Shown in pieces: positions 30,369-39,464 of a stretch of 64,000 bases of DNA. This stretch comes from Streptoverticillium olivoreticuli subsp. olivoreticuli (GTDB taxonomy: Bacteria; Actinomycetota; Actinomycetes; Streptomycetales; Streptomycetaceae): assembly GCF_003391135.1 (NCBI RefSeq), contig NZ_CP031455.1, positions 5,626,001 to 5,690,000 of the forward strand, given 5' to 3'. Made by a program: the position numbers and the translations under genes. The notes beneath the pieces are model-generated. The model saw only the letters and a program-made list of their open reading frames with translations, was not told the origin of the DNA and made no database searches. Positions within the stretch are counted from its first letter, which is position 1; each line of letters begins with the position of its first letter.

Positions 30369-31394
30369 ATGCAGGATCACGCAAAGCAGTTGGGGGATTG
30401 CTGCAGCGGGTCGCACCCTGCCGACGGGGCCGATGCCCTGTGCGGCGAGGGTCTGACGCGCTATCGGCAGGCCGTGGTCAAGGGATGTACACCGAAGGAG
30501 GGGGCTCCGCAGTGTCTGTTGCGGAAGGGGTTGCTGGTGACGCCACCAGACGACCCGGACATTTTGGTACCTGTTGCACCCGAGGTGGCGCTCGCTGAGC
30601 TCGTGCGCCCCATCGAGCAGTCGCTGGAGCGGCAGCGGATGGACGCGCAGAGCCTCGCCGGTGCCTTCGTCCCGGTGCACGCGATCTACACCGCGGCCAA
30701 GCGGGAACACCAGGGCTGGGCGATGCCGATCCACGGGGAACGGGTCATCAACTCCACGCTGGTGCACGCCGTCCGCTCGTGCCAGGACGAGCTGATGACC
30801 GTACAGCCGGGGGGCGAACGACTGGTCTACGACCTGGAGGAGCTGGATCACGTACGGCGCCGGACCCGGCACCGGAGCCTGTACCAGCACGCGGTGCGCA
30901 CCCAGTCCGCGACGATGCGGCACATCGAGGACATCGTGGGGGCGGGCGGCGAGGTCCGCACGCTGGACCACGTCTTCGACCGGCTCGTCGTCATCGACCG
31001 GGCGGTGGCGTACGTGCCGGGCGACGACGCCCGGCGCACCACGGCGCTGGAGATCCGGCACCCCGACATCGTCTCGTTCCTCGTCCAGGTCTTCGAGGAG
31101 GCGTGGGAGCGGGCCACCCCCGTGGTCGCCGCGGCCCCGCGCTCCCTGGAGCCGGTCGTCACCGATGAGACGCAGCGGGCCATCATGCGGATGCTGGTGG
31201 CCGGTTACACCGACGACGCGATCGCCCGCCGGCTGGGCATCAGCCGGCGGACCGTGGCCGGGCGGGTGAGCCGGATCTCCGCGTCGCTGCGCAGCCGCAG
31301 CCGGGCGCAGCTGGGGTATCTCATCGCGACGACGGGGATGCTGCCGATGGACGACGGACTGCCGGAGGAGCCGGAGGAGGAGCTCTCGGCCTGA
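30369..31394 (+). CDS. LuxR-type C-terminal HTH regulator
   Basis: 341-aa protein whose C-terminus carries a LuxR/FixJ helix-turn-helix (QRAIMRMLVAGYTDDAIARRLGISRRTVAGRVSRISASL, about residues 275-313). The N-terminal part begins with a Cys-containing stretch (LGDCCSGSH, ADALCGEG, VVKGCTPKE, QCLLRKG) and includes a TrmB/PLD-like middle region (QGWAMPIHGERVINSTLV). The five clustered Cys could sense metal or redox state, an inference. A GTG at 30354 is an alternative start. A strong terminator follows. Confidence 0.75.
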   Translation: MQDHAKQLGDCCSGSHPADGADALCGEGLTRYRQAVVKGCTPKEGAPQCLLRKGLLVTPPDDPDILVPVAPEVALAELVRPIEQSLERQRMDAQSLAGAFVPVHAIYTAAKREHQGWAMPIHGERVINSTLVHAVRSCQDELMTVQPGGERLVYDLEELDHVRRRTRHRSLYQHAVRTQSATMRHIEDIVGAGGEVRTLDHVFDRLVVIDRAVAYVPGDDARRTTALEIRHPDIVSFLVQVFEEAWERATPVVAAAPRSLEPVVTDETQRAIMRMLVAGYTDDAIARRLGISRRTVAGRVSRISASLRSRSRAQLGYLIATTGMLPMDDGLPEEPEEELSA

Positions 31395-31396
31395 CC

Positions 31397-31446
31397 GGAC
31401 GAGCCGTGGCCGGGCGGGTCGCCACCCGCCCGGCCACGGCTCGTCC
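31397..31446. terminator. 23-bp perfect-stem terminator
   Basis: Perfect 23-bp arms around a CGCC loop immediately after the regulator stop and 40 bp before the convergent permease stop. Almost certainly a bidirectional terminator. Confidence 0.82.
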
Positions 31447-31486
31447 CCGGGCCCGGCCCTGAGCGTTCCGCCGGAAGTCCGGTACG

Positions 31487-32983
31487 TCAGCCGCGGGTGG
31501 GCCGTGGCTGGTCGCGCGGTTCCCCGCGCCCCTTCGGGGCACTGCCGAACGGCATGCTGCGTACCGCCGAGATGCCCAGCAGCACCAGCACCAGCAGGGC
31601 CGACCACCCGAGCTGGCCACGGGCCTTGACGTCGAGGGCCATCAGCACCAGCACCGTCACGATGCCCACCACGGCGGTCCAGGACAGATACGGATAGCCG
31701 CGCATCCGCACCACCAGCGCCTCGGGCGAGTCGCGTTCGAGGCGGCGGCGCAGCACCAGGTGGGCCACCGCCACGGTCAGCCACATGAAGAGCATCGCCC
31801 CGCCCATGGCCTTGGCCAGGAACGGCAGGATCCGCTCGGGCCATCCGTAGTCGAGCGCGATGGAGCAGAACCCGAAGGCCGCGGACGCCGCCACCGCGAG
31901 CCGGGGCGCGCCGCGCCGCGAGGTGCGCAGCAGCGCCCGGGGGGCGTCGCCGCGGGCGGCGAGCGAGTGGGCCATGCGCGAGGCGCCGTAGAGGTTGGCG
32001 TTCATCGCCGACAGCAGGGCGATGAGGACGACGACCTCGATGAGCCGGCCCGCGCCGGGGACGCCGAGCCGGTCGAGCACGGCGACGTACGGGCTGCGGC
32101 CGGGCACGGCGGAGTCCCAGGGCAGCAGGGCGACGATCACCGCGATCGAGCCGAGGTAGAAGAGGCTGATGCGCCAGATGGCGCTGTTGACGGCCTTGGT
32201 GACCGAGCGGGCGGGGTCGCCGGACTCGGCCGCCGCCATGGTGATGACCTCCATGCCGCCGAAGGCGAAGACGACGGCGAGCAGCCCGGCGACGATGCTG
32301 TTCCAGCCCTGCGGGACGAAGCCCCCGTGGCCGGTGATGTTGTCCAGGCCGGGGGAGTCCACCCCGGGCAGGGCGCCGCACATCGCGGTGACGCCCAGTG
32401 CGAGGAACGCGATGATCGCGGCGACCTTGATGCCGGCGAACCAGAACTCGGCCTCGCCGAAGGACGCGACGGAGAGCATGTTCGCGATGGTGAAGACGGC
32501 CAGGGCGGCCAGGGCGAAGGCCCACTGCGGGACGGCGGGCAGCCACTGGTGGAGGATGCTCGACGCGGCGATCAGCTCGATCGCGATGGCGATGACGGTC
32601 ACCCACCAGTACAGCCAGCCGGCGGTGAAACCGGCCCACTTGCCCAGGGCGCGCTCGGCGTAGACGGAGAACGAGCCGCTGGCGGGCATGTTCGCCGCCA
32701 GCTCGCCGAGCATCCGCATCACCAGCAGGGCGAGGCCCGCGGCGAGCGCGTACGAGACGATGATGGCGGGTCCGGCGACGCGCAGCCCGGTGCCGGAGCC
32801 CACGAACAGCCCGGCGCCGATGACGCCGCCGAGGGCGAGCATGGTCAGATGCCGGGGGCGCAGGCCGTTGCCGAGCTCCCCGCCTTCCTTCTGGTCGGCC
32901 GCCCGCGGTGCCGGGTCGACTGCCGGGGATCCGGCCGACGGGTGTCCGGCCTCGGCCGGTGCCTTGGTCGCTTGAGCGGCCAT
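31487..32983 (-). CDS. Amino acid permease (APC superfamily)
   Basis: 498-aa transporter with about 12 transmembrane helices and the APC/GabP-type opening LRPRHLTMLALGGVIGAGLFVGSGTGL (residues about 43-70). Probably a proton-coupled importer of an amino acid; specificity not readable. A charged N-terminal extension of about 40 residues precedes helix 1. It is the last gene of a one-strand run from 38294, which includes tyrosinase, so import of an aromatic amino acid is a tempting but unproven idea. The ATG follows CAGGAGCG. Confidence 0.85.
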   Translation of the reverse strand: MAAQATKAPAEAGHPSAGSPAVDPAPRAADQKEGGELGNGLRPRHLTMLALGGVIGAGLFVGSGTGLRVAGPAIIVSYALAAGLALLVMRMLGELAANMPASGSFSVYAERALGKWAGFTAGWLYWWVTVIAIAIELIAASSILHQWLPAVPQWAFALAALAVFTIANMLSVASFGEAEFWFAGIKVAAIIAFLALGVTAMCGALPGVDSPGLDNITGHGGFVPQGWNSIVAGLLAVVFAFGGMEVITMAAAESGDPARSVTKAVNSAIWRISLFYLGSIAVIVALLPWDSAVPGRSPYVAVLDRLGVPGAGRLIEVVVLIALLSAMNANLYGASRMAHSLAARGDAPRALLRTSRRGAPRLAVAASAAFGFCSIALDYGWPERILPFLAKAMGGAMLFMWLTVAVAHLVLRRRLERDSPEALVVRMRGYPYLSWTAVVGIVTVLVLMALDVKARGQLGWSALLVLVLLGISAVRSMPFGSAPKGRGEPRDQPRPTRG

Positions 32984-33047
32984 GGGTGATATCGCTCCTG
33001 GGGAGAGAAAGGCGTGGGCGGGGCCCGCCGGGCCCCGCCCACGGACA

Positions 33048-33503
33048 TCACTGTGCGGAGACGCGCTCCAGCTTCGCGGTGTGCAGCTCGCCGGCGCGGC
33101 CGCCGTCGGGGGTGCCGTACGTCCAGTAGATGCTCACGGTCTTGGTGCGCAGGTCCATGACGTGGCTGACGGTCATGCCGGACGCCTCGACCCAGTTGAC
33201 GAAGTACAGGCCCTCGCCGACCTCGCGGACGGTGAGCTTCTCCTGGCCGCTCCTGCCCTCCATGGGGCCGGCGAGGGCGGTCCAGTCGAGGGTCTTGCCG
33301 TCGGCGGAGTAGGAGTTGCGCAGGACGGCGCCGTTGTCGAGGGTCAGCACGTAGGTGTGCCCGGCGAAGGCGGGCGTGGTGCTGCGGACGGACGCGGCGG
33401 GCACGGCGGCCGGGTCGGCGGGGGCGGCCTGGGCGGTGCCCGCCGCGCCGAGGGCGATCAGGGCGGCTGCCGCGACAGCCGGGACCGTGTGACGAATGCG
33501 CAT
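33048..33503 (-). CDS. Secreted MoaF-like lipocalin-fold protein
   Basis: 151-aa exported protein: signal MRIRHTVPAVAAAALIALGAAGTAQA, then a single beta-barrel-like domain (FAGHTYVLTLDNGAVLRNSYSADGKTLDW, EGLYFVNWVEASGMTVSHVMDL) resembling MoaF-type lipocalins. AGAGGAATCACC precedes the ATG. It lies 40 bp after tyrosinase on the same strand. It may bind a small hydrophobic or phenolic ligand; the function is inferred from fold and context only. Confidence 0.72.
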   Translation of the reverse strand: MRIRHTVPAVAAAALIALGAAGTAQAAPADPAAVPAASVRSTTPAFAGHTYVLTLDNGAVLRNSYSADGKTLDWTALAGPMEGRSGQEKLTVREVGEGLYFVNWVEASGMTVSHVMDLRTKTVSIYWTYGTPDGGRAGELHTAKLERVSAQ

Positions 33504-33542
33504 GGTGATTCCTCTTCTCAACTCAGTGGGAAATGAAGGGTG

Positions 33543-34409
33543 TTATTCCGCGTAGCGGTAGTAGCGCTCGTGGTCCAGGAGGTCGGACGGCCGCGCGCCC
33601 CACGGGTCCATGGGTTCGTCGAGGCTGATGACCCGCCCGAACTGGGGGTCCCCGGCGGGCACCTTCTTGCGCGGCTCGTAGCTCGCGCCGGGGTGCTTGC
33701 GCTGCCAGCGGGCCCAGATCAGGTCGATGAAGGTGTGGTGGAGCCAGAAGACCGGGTCGTTGGGCGAGGTGCCGCCGGTCATCTGGCCGCCGACCCACAG
33801 GTGGACGCGGTTGTGGTTGGTCCAGCCCCGGTCGGCGCCGACGGTCCAGCCCTCCATCTTGTTGCGGAAGCCCGCCGTGGTGACGGTGGAGTCCCAGGGG
33901 GCGCTGTCGTAGACCGGGTCGTCGACGGCGTGGGCCAGCTCCTGCCTGGTGGGCAGGGCGACGGGGGCGGCGGGACGGCCGAGGTCCCGCATCAGGAACT
34001 TCTCCTCCGTCACACCCACGTCGATCGACCAGTGGCCGGCCGCGTGGGCGAACGGGCCCGTCATGACCTGCCCGTCGGAGGCCCGGCCGGTGCCGCCCAG
34101 GAAGTCGTCGGCCCACAGCGAGGAGGTGGGCGACTGGTCGACGGTCCAGTCCCAGTACGGCAGGGTCACGTCCGGGTCGACGGACTGCAGGTCGCGCTCG
34201 AACTCCAGCAGGAACCGGCGGTGCCAGGGGAAGAACGAGGGGGACATGTGGCCGACCCGCACGCCCGCTTCGCCGTCGGAGACGAAGTACTTGCCGTGCA
34301 GCTTGACGTATTCGTCGTAGCGGCCCCGGCGCTTGAGCTCCAGCAGGGCGGCGACGAACTTCTTCTTCTCGGCGCTGGTGAGATTCTTCTGGTTCTTGCG
34401 TGTGTACAC
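33543..34409 (-). CDS. melC2: Tyrosinase (type 3 copper monooxygenase)
   Basis: 288-aa copper enzyme that hydroxylates monophenols and oxidises o-diphenols. All six copper ligands are visible: H38, H54 and H63 (KLHGKYF, RVGHMSPSFFPWHRRFL) for CuA, and H199, H203 and H225 (TNHNRVHLWVGG, PVFWLHHTF) for CuB. CuA numbering is identical to the well-studied Streptomyces MelC2, and CuB is shifted by 9, reflecting a small insertion. No signal peptide of its own; it relies on the adjacent MelC1 caddie. GTG start. It could equally act as an o-aminophenol oxidase. Confidence 0.9.
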   Translation of the reverse strand: MYTRKNQKNLTSAEKKKFVAALLELKRRGRYDEYVKLHGKYFVSDGEAGVRVGHMSPSFFPWHRRFLLEFERDLQSVDPDVTLPYWDWTVDQSPTSSLWADDFLGGTGRASDGQVMTGPFAHAAGHWSIDVGVTEEKFLMRDLGRPAAPVALPTRQELAHAVDDPVYDSAPWDSTVTTAGFRNKMEGWTVGADRGWTNHNRVHLWVGGQMTGGTSPNDPVFWLHHTFIDLIWARWQRKHPGASYEPRKKVPAGDPQFGRVISLDEPMDPWGARPSDLLDHERYYRYAE

Positions 34410-34421
34410 CGGTGCTCCGGA

Positions 34422-34859
34422 TCAGTGGTGGTGCGTCGTGGTGAGCGACAGCTGTGCGGTGCCGATCCGGTCGACGGCGGCGCGGGCGACGGCGAGCGGC
34501 GTGGGGAACGACTCGTAGTGGTTCACCAGGCTCAGATAGGTGCCGTCGGCACGGCGCATCACGTGCAGCGGGCGCCCGTCGATGCTGATCTCGATGCCGG
34601 GCACGTCGGGCGCGGCGGCGGCGCCCTTGCGGTAGGCGGCGGGCCGCGCGCCGCAGGTGGACAGCGTCCTGCCCTGGATGCGGCGGCCCCGGTAGGTCTC
34701 CTCGAAGGAGTCCGTCGCCAGGTCCGGGCCCCCGTTCGGGGCGGCCGCGCCGTCGTCCTGGTCGGCCAGGACGACGGGCGCGAGCGCCGCGCCGGTACCG
34801 GTGACGACGGCGGCGGTGAACGCCGTCATGAGCACATTTCTGCGGGTGACCGTGGTCAT
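34422..34859 (-). CDS. melC1: Tyrosinase cofactor/caddie protein MelC1
   Basis: 145-aa copper-delivery and export partner of tyrosinase. Twin-arginine-like signal TTVTRRNVLMTAFTAAVVTGTGAALAP, then EETYRGRRIQGRTLSTC, EISIDGRPLHVMRRADGTYLSLVNHYESF (the conserved caddie segment with the Tyr that enters the active site of MelC2), and a C-terminal TTTHHH tail that may bind copper. It is encoded 12 bp upstream of tyrosinase, as in known melC operons. Confidence 0.9.
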   Translation of the reverse strand: MTTVTRRNVLMTAFTAAVVTGTGAALAPVVLADQDDGAAAPNGGPDLATDSFEETYRGRRIQGRTLSTCGARPAAYRKGAAAAPDVPGIEISIDGRPLHVMRRADGTYLSLVNHYESFPTPLAVARAAVDRIGTAQLSLTTTHHH

Positions 34860-34899
34860 CCTGGTGTTTCCCCCGTGATTTTGATGGTGTTCGCGTGGT

Positions 34900-36438
34900 T
34901 CAGGCGGTGCCGATGCGCGCGGCCTCGATGTCCTCGGCGATGGCGCGGACGATGTCGTCGGCGCGCTCGGCCACCGAGGGCATGCCGGAGGTGAAGAACA
35001 GCGTCCCGGCGCCCAGGTCGCCGATCGCGTGCATGCGCCGGTGCACCCGGCCGTGGCCAGCGATCCGGCTGGTGGACGGCTCGATGTGCAGACCGCCGGA
35101 GGGGTGGTACTCGGCCGCCTCCTCCTCGACGAGCGACTCGACGAACGGGTGGGCCTCCACCGGGACCCGGTGGGAGGGCGCGCTGACCGCGTTGACCACC
35201 ACGTCCGTCTCGTAGCTGTCGTCACCGACGGCGATGTGGAAGCCTTCCGTGGCGAGCGGCTTGACGCTCCACAGCCCGCCTGTCACCCGCAGCAGGCCCT
35301 CTTCGCGCAGCCTGAGCAGCGTGCGGGCGTTGGCCGGGGGCATCGGGCAGCACAGGCTCATGATCGCCCGGTAGTGGTTCTCGCGGATGAACTCCTGGTC
35401 CTCCGCGCGCAGCAGCGTCCAGGCGTCGGGGCCGCTCTCCGGGATCGCGTGCTGCATGATCCGCATGCCCAGGTCGGTGGAGTCGATGTTCTCGTACTGG
35501 CGGATCAGCCGGGCGACGGGATCCTCCCGGTCGATGGAGAACAGCTCGGCCAGCACTCCGGACGGGCCCGCGCCGTGCTCCGCCAACTCCCGCTCCAGCA
35601 GCCCGAGCAGCTCGTCCAGCCCGATCCGGCCGTCGGGGCCGCCGGCCGCCAGCGCCCGCAGGGAGGCGGGGGTGAAGTGCCGCAGCTCCGGGTGGATGGG
35701 GCGCTGCCGGACCGCCGGGAGGGCGCCGTTGCGGGACGCCATGGTGATCCGGCCCCGGTGGCCGCGCGCGGCCAGGGAGACGACGACGTCGACGGCGGCG
35801 AGGCCGGTGCCGAGCACGGTGACGTCGGCGGTCTCCGGGATCGCGGGCAGCGTCCGCGTCAGCGGGTACGGGTCGCCGTGGAACCCGGGCGTGCCCGCCA
35901 GGTCGTAGTGGTCGGCCGGGCGGCCCGCGCCGACCGAGCAGATCACGTAGTCGAAGCTCTCGGCGCGGCCCCCGGCGGTGGTCAGGACGACGTCGTCCGC
36001 CCGCTGCCGGGCCCCGACGACGGCGTCCCGGACGACGGTCACCGGCCAGTCGCCGAGGGCGAGTTCGGCGCGGGCCTGCTCGGCCGTCCGCTCCAGATAG
36101 CTGCCGAAGACATGGCGGGGCGGGAAGTGGCCGTCGGCCGCGTAGTCCCCCACGCCGTGGGGGAACCCCGCCTCGCCGAGCCAGCGCAGGAAGCTCTCCG
36201 GGTCGTCCGTGGTGGCCGACATCTCCGAGGGGATGATGTTGGCCAGCACGGAGTCGACGTCACGCTGGTAGGCGCGGCCCCGCCACAGGTTGTCCGAGGG
36301 CTCGAAGACGGTGATCGACCCGGGGCCGCGCCCCGGAGTGCGGGCTATCCGGTCCAGCAGGCAGACGGCTGCCGCTCCGCCGCCGACGATGCCGATGCGC
36401 ATCCGCGGGTGGTCACTTGCGTTCATGGTCATGGTCAT
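34900..36438 (-). CDS. FAD/NAD(P)-binding protein
   Basis: 512-aa flavoprotein with an N-terminal dinucleotide motif GIVGGGAAAVCLLDRIAR (about residues 16-33) and a second Rossmann motif VLGTGLAAVDVVVSLAARGH near residue 208, as in the FAD-NAD(P)-binding family of PF13454 type. The rest carries no motif I can link to a specific reaction. Three consecutive ATG choices exist (36438, 36432, 36426), none with a good ribosome-binding site. Placed between the membrane protein and melC1 in the same operon, so it may act on the same aromatic substrate. Confidence 0.78.
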   Translation of the reverse strand: MTMTMNASDHPRMRIGIVGGGAAAVCLLDRIARTPGRGPGSITVFEPSDNLWRGRAYQRDVDSVLANIIPSEMSATTDDPESFLRWLGEAGFPHGVGDYAADGHFPPRHVFGSYLERTAEQARAELALGDWPVTVVRDAVVGARQRADDVVLTTAGGRAESFDYVICSVGAGRPADHYDLAGTPGFHGDPYPLTRTLPAIPETADVTVLGTGLAAVDVVVSLAARGHRGRITMASRNGALPAVRQRPIHPELRHFTPASLRALAAGGPDGRIGLDELLGLLERELAEHGAGPSGVLAELFSIDREDPVARLIRQYENIDSTDLGMRIMQHAIPESGPDAWTLLRAEDQEFIRENHYRAIMSLCCPMPPANARTLLRLREEGLLRVTGGLWSVKPLATEGFHIAVGDDSYETDVVVNAVSAPSHRVPVEAHPFVESLVEEEAAEYHPSGGLHIEPSTSRIAGHGRVHRRMHAIGDLGAGTLFFTSGMPSVAERADDIVRAIAEDIEAARIGTA

Positions 36439-36470
36439 CTTTCGGGAACGGAGGAGCGTTGAGGAGGGCG

Positions 36471-37463
36471 TCAGCCCACGGAGGCCGTGACCGGGGCATC
36501 GGGCGCCGGGGCCGCCTCGGGGGCCGTCCGGCCGGCCGCGCGGCGGGCGCTCAGGAACAGCAGGGCCAGGCCGATCAGCGACCAGACCACCAGCACCAGC
36601 AGGGGTGTGCCGCCGCCCGCGCCGTGGAAGGAGCCGACCGAGCGGAAGAGCGTGGCGGCCGCGCCCGCGGGCAGGAACTGGCCGATGGCGCCCAGCGGTT
36701 GGGGCAGCATCTCGGGGGCCGACGCCATGCCGGACAGCGGGTTGCCGACGACGAACATCAGCACCGCGCCCACCGCGATCCCCGGCGGGCCCACCAGCGA
36801 GCCGAAGCCGGTGATGACACCGACCATGGCCAGCTCCAGCAGCGCGATGACGCCCGCGTTGACGAAGTAGTTGCCGGGCAGCACGCCGCTGAGGTGGGTC
36901 AGCATCAGCGAGCTGAGCAGGCCGGACAGCACGGCGAAGCCGACAAGCCCGAGGAGCTTGGCGCGGGCGTCGCGCACCTTCAGCACGAACAGCAGGCCCG
37001 CGATGACAGCGGTGATCAGCAGCGGCAGGAAGCCCATGGCCATGCCGGAGCCGTGCTTGTCGTCGGCGTCGGCCGGGACGACGTCGGTGACGGCGACCGG
37101 CTTGTCCTGGAGCTGCTGCGCCTGCTGGGTCAGGGTCTGCGCCACCGTGGGCGAGGCGGCCGAGGCCACGTGGAGCTCGATGCCCTTGGGCGTGGCGATG
37201 AAGGCGCCGTACGCCGCGCGGTCCTCGAGCTTGCGGTCGGCCGCGGCGGTGTCGGCGGCCGTGGTGATCTCGTACGCGCCGGGCGCGGCCTTGCGCAGCG
37301 AGTCCGCGAGGTCCTCGCTCGCGGACACCACGAGCACCGGCAGGTCACGCGGTTTGGCGTGCGACGCCGTCCACGAGAACCAGCCGCCGATCACGAACTG
37401 CACGACCGCGACGATGATCAGAATCTTGCGCGCTTCCACGCGCGGAGCGGCTGATGAACTCAT
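36471..37463 (-). CDS. ABC-2/YhgE-like multi-pass membrane protein
   Basis: 330-aa protein: one N-terminal helix (KILIIVAVVQFVIGGWFSW), an extracytoplasmic region of about 115 residues (KPRDLPVLVVSASEDLADSLRKA ... QTLTQQAQQLQ), then five to six helices. This is the layout of DUF3533/YhgE/Pip-type export proteins. No ATPase is adjacent. The ATG at 37463 has GGAGGAACCG upstream. Possibly exports the product of this operon, or works in a type-VII-like or RND-type context. Confidence 0.72.
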   Translation of the reverse strand: MSSSAAPRVEARKILIIVAVVQFVIGGWFSWTASHAKPRDLPVLVVSASEDLADSLRKAAPGAYEITTAADTAAADRKLEDRAAYGAFIATPKGIELHVASAASPTVAQTLTQQAQQLQDKPVAVTDVVPADADDKHGSGMAMGFLPLLITAVIAGLLFVLKVRDARAKLLGLVGFAVLSGLLSSLMLTHLSGVLPGNYFVNAGVIALLELAMVGVITGFGSLVGPPGIAVGAVLMFVVGNPLSGMASAPEMLPQPLGAIGQFLPAGAAATLFRSVGSFHGAGGGTPLLVLVVWSLIGLALLFLSARRAAGRTAPEAAPAPDAPVTASVG

Positions 37464-37493
37464 CGGTTCCTCCAACTTCCTGGCGTGGGTGGG

Positions 37494-38294
37494 TTATTCG
37501 TCGAGCAGGTCGGGCTGGTCGGCGGTGATCTCGTCCCACATGATCTGGAAGCTGAACCGGCCGAGCTGCTCGTCGCCGAAGCCGTCGCGCGCCAGCAGGG
37601 CCTGCTCGTGGCTCATCGGCACGGGCTTGCCCGCGGCGAGGGCGAGGAGCTGGACCTGGGCGCAGCTCTCGTAGGTGAAGAACCAGTGCACCGCCTCCTC
37701 CAGCGAGCCGCCGACCGTGATCAGGCCGTGGTGGCGGAGCAGCATCGCGCGCCGGTCGCCGAGCCGGTCGGCGATGTCCTGCCCGTGCTCGACCGAGATC
37801 GCCGGGCCGTCGTAGTCGCCGTAGAGGACCTGGTCCTGGTAGAACGCCGCCGACTCCTGGTCGTAGGGCTCCAGCAGGCGCTCCAGGGCGCCGAGTGCGC
37901 GGGCGTGCACGGTGTGGCCGTGCGCGATGGCGTTGGCCTCGGGGCGCTCGTGGATCTTGGAGTGGATGGTGAAGGCGCTGGGGTTGACCTTGCCCGTGCC
38001 GTCGACGACCCGGCCCTCGGCGTCGACGCGGATCAGGTCGCGCACCCGCACCTGGTTGAAGGACAGGCCGAAGGGGTTGACCCAGAAGGTGTCGAGGTCC
38101 TCCGGGTCGCGCACGGAGATGTGCCCGGAGATGCCCTCCGCGAAGCCCGCCTTGCCGAACAGCCGCATGGCCGCCGCGAGCCGCTGCTTGCGGTGGCGGC
38201 GCTCCTCGTCCGGCGAGGTGAACTCGCGGTCGGCGGGGATCGGCAGCCCGGTGTGGGTGTCGGCGAGATGGTTCGCCAAAGTGTCCGTTGACAC
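37494..38294 (-). CDS. Class II aldolase/adducin family protein
   Basis: 266-aa zinc-aldolase-like enzyme. Expected metal ligands are visible in HGHTVHARALG (two His, about residue 122) and HHGLITVGGS (about residue 190), with FGKAGFAEGISGHISVRDPE at the N-terminal substrate site. Family members cleave or isomerise hydroxyacids or sugar phosphates, or act in ring-opened aromatic catabolism. The GTG at 38294 follows CAGGAG. It is the first gene of the tyrosinase operon. Confidence 0.83.
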   Translation of the reverse strand: MSTDTLANHLADTHTGLPIPADREFTSPDEERRHRKQRLAAAMRLFGKAGFAEGISGHISVRDPEDLDTFWVNPFGLSFNQVRVRDLIRVDAEGRVVDGTGKVNPSAFTIHSKIHERPEANAIAHGHTVHARALGALERLLEPYDQESAAFYQDQVLYGDYDGPAISVEHGQDIADRLGDRRAMLLRHHGLITVGGSLEEAVHWFFTYESCAQVQLLALAAGKPVPMSHEQALLARDGFGDEQLGRFSFQIMWDEITADQPDLLDE

Positions 38295-38592
38295 GGGTCG
38301 AGTCTCCTGATGAATGTCGGGGAATGGCCCGCCACGGCATGGTCGTGAACGCCTTCGGGGGCACTTCGGAGGAGTGGCCCGGAATGGATGTGGGGGCTGC
38401 CGGGCCCGGAGCGGATCCCGCCTCGGGGGCGTCCGCTCCTGCTCACGCATCTTGTCCCGGCGGCGCGGCGGAATTCAGCCTTCGATGGCTCTTTCGCGCT
38501 GCACGATGCGGAGTTTCACAGATGCGCAGGGGCTCTATTGCGGTGCATACGTGGGCAAATCGCCCCGGGGAAGGTCCCTTGTCGGCCACCTG
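38295..38592. other. Promoter region of the tyrosinase operon
   Basis: About 300 bp upstream of the aldolase gene with no convincing ORF. It contains a stretch of lower GC (38500-38560). It should hold the operon promoter, but I could not identify a clear -35/-10 pair. Confidence 0.45.
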
Positions 38593-38618
38593 GGGCCCGG
38601 GGCGCACGCCCCGGGCCC
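38593..38618. terminator. 12-bp GC hairpin after SAM methyltransferase
   Basis: GGGCCCGGGGCG-CA-CGCCCCGGGCCC, 22 bp beyond the methyltransferase stop at 38640. A likely terminator for that gene. Confidence 0.6.
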
Positions 38619-38639
38619 GGAATCAGCGCGCTCCGGCCG

Positions 38640-39464
38640 TCACACCCTGCGCGCGTGGAAGATGCCCCACTTCAGCAGCCCCTTCGCGCACGCCGCCGCC
38701 ACCTGCGGGAGGCTCTCGCGCAGGCCCTCCAAGTACGCCGCGCTGACCGACGCCACAAGAGTCGGGGACGGGTCGCGGACCTCGTCGGTGAGGCGTTCGT
38801 AGTGGGTCTGGAGGTGTTCGCCGAGGTCCTCGAAGCTCACGTCGGAGAGCGGCAGCGACCGCAGCTGCTCGTCGTAGAAGGCGGGCGTCGCGAAGCCCGT
38901 GACCGTCAGCCGGTCCGTGAGCGGGCGCAGTTCGTCGGCGGGGGCGTCCTCGACGGCCATGAAGTCGGTGAGGACCAGGTGCCCGCCGGGCTTGAGGACG
39001 CGCACCGCCTCGCGCAGGACCGTCGCCCGGTCGGGACTGTGGCACAGCGCGTCCTGGGACCAGACCACGTCGTACGCGCCGTCCGGCGCGGGCACGTCCT
39101 GGAAGGAGCCGGTCACCACGTCGATCAGCCCGTCGAGGCCGCGCTCGGCGTTGATCTCGCGGTGCCGGCGGTTCTGCACCTCGCTGATGTTCAGGCCGGT
39201 GACGCGACAGCCGAACCGCTCGGCCAACTGCCGTGCCGCGCCGCCGTACCCGGACCCCAGGTCCAGGATCGCGCGCCCCGGCCCGAGCGCGTCCGCGGCC
39301 TTCGCCGCCATCCGCTCGACGGTGCGCCGGGCCGCGACACCGATCGCTTCGCGCTCGTCGGTGTAGATCCCGACGTGGATGTTCTCCCCGCCCCACGCCT
39401 GCGCGTAGAAGCCGTCGACATCGCCGGTGTCGTAGTACGTACGTGCCACGTTGTCCTGGGTCAT
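38640..39464 (-). CDS. SAM-dependent methyltransferase, sarcosine/dimethylglycine type
   Basis: 274-aa class I methyltransferase. Motif I is AILDLGSGYGGAARQLAERFGC (about residues 66-88), with AYDVVWSQDALCHSPDRATVLREAVRVLKPGGHLVLTDF further on. The N-terminal WGGENIHVGIY and the DALCH segment match the glycine-betaine-pathway sarcosine/dimethylglycine methyltransferase group, so an N- or C-methylation of a small molecule is likely; substrate unproven. ATG at 39464. Convergent arrangement with nothing; it follows the two-component operon on the same strand. Confidence 0.8.
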   Translation of the reverse strand: MTQDNVARTYYDTGDVDGFYAQAWGGENIHVGIYTDEREAIGVAARRTVERMAAKAADALGPGRAILDLGSGYGGAARQLAERFGCRVTGLNISEVQNRRHREINAERGLDGLIDVVTGSFQDVPAPDGAYDVVWSQDALCHSPDRATVLREAVRVLKPGGHLVLTDFMAVEDAPADELRPLTDRLTVTGFATPAFYDEQLRSLPLSDVSFEDLGEHLQTHYERLTDEVRDPSPTLVASVSAAYLEGLRESLPQVAAACAKGLLKWGIFHARRV

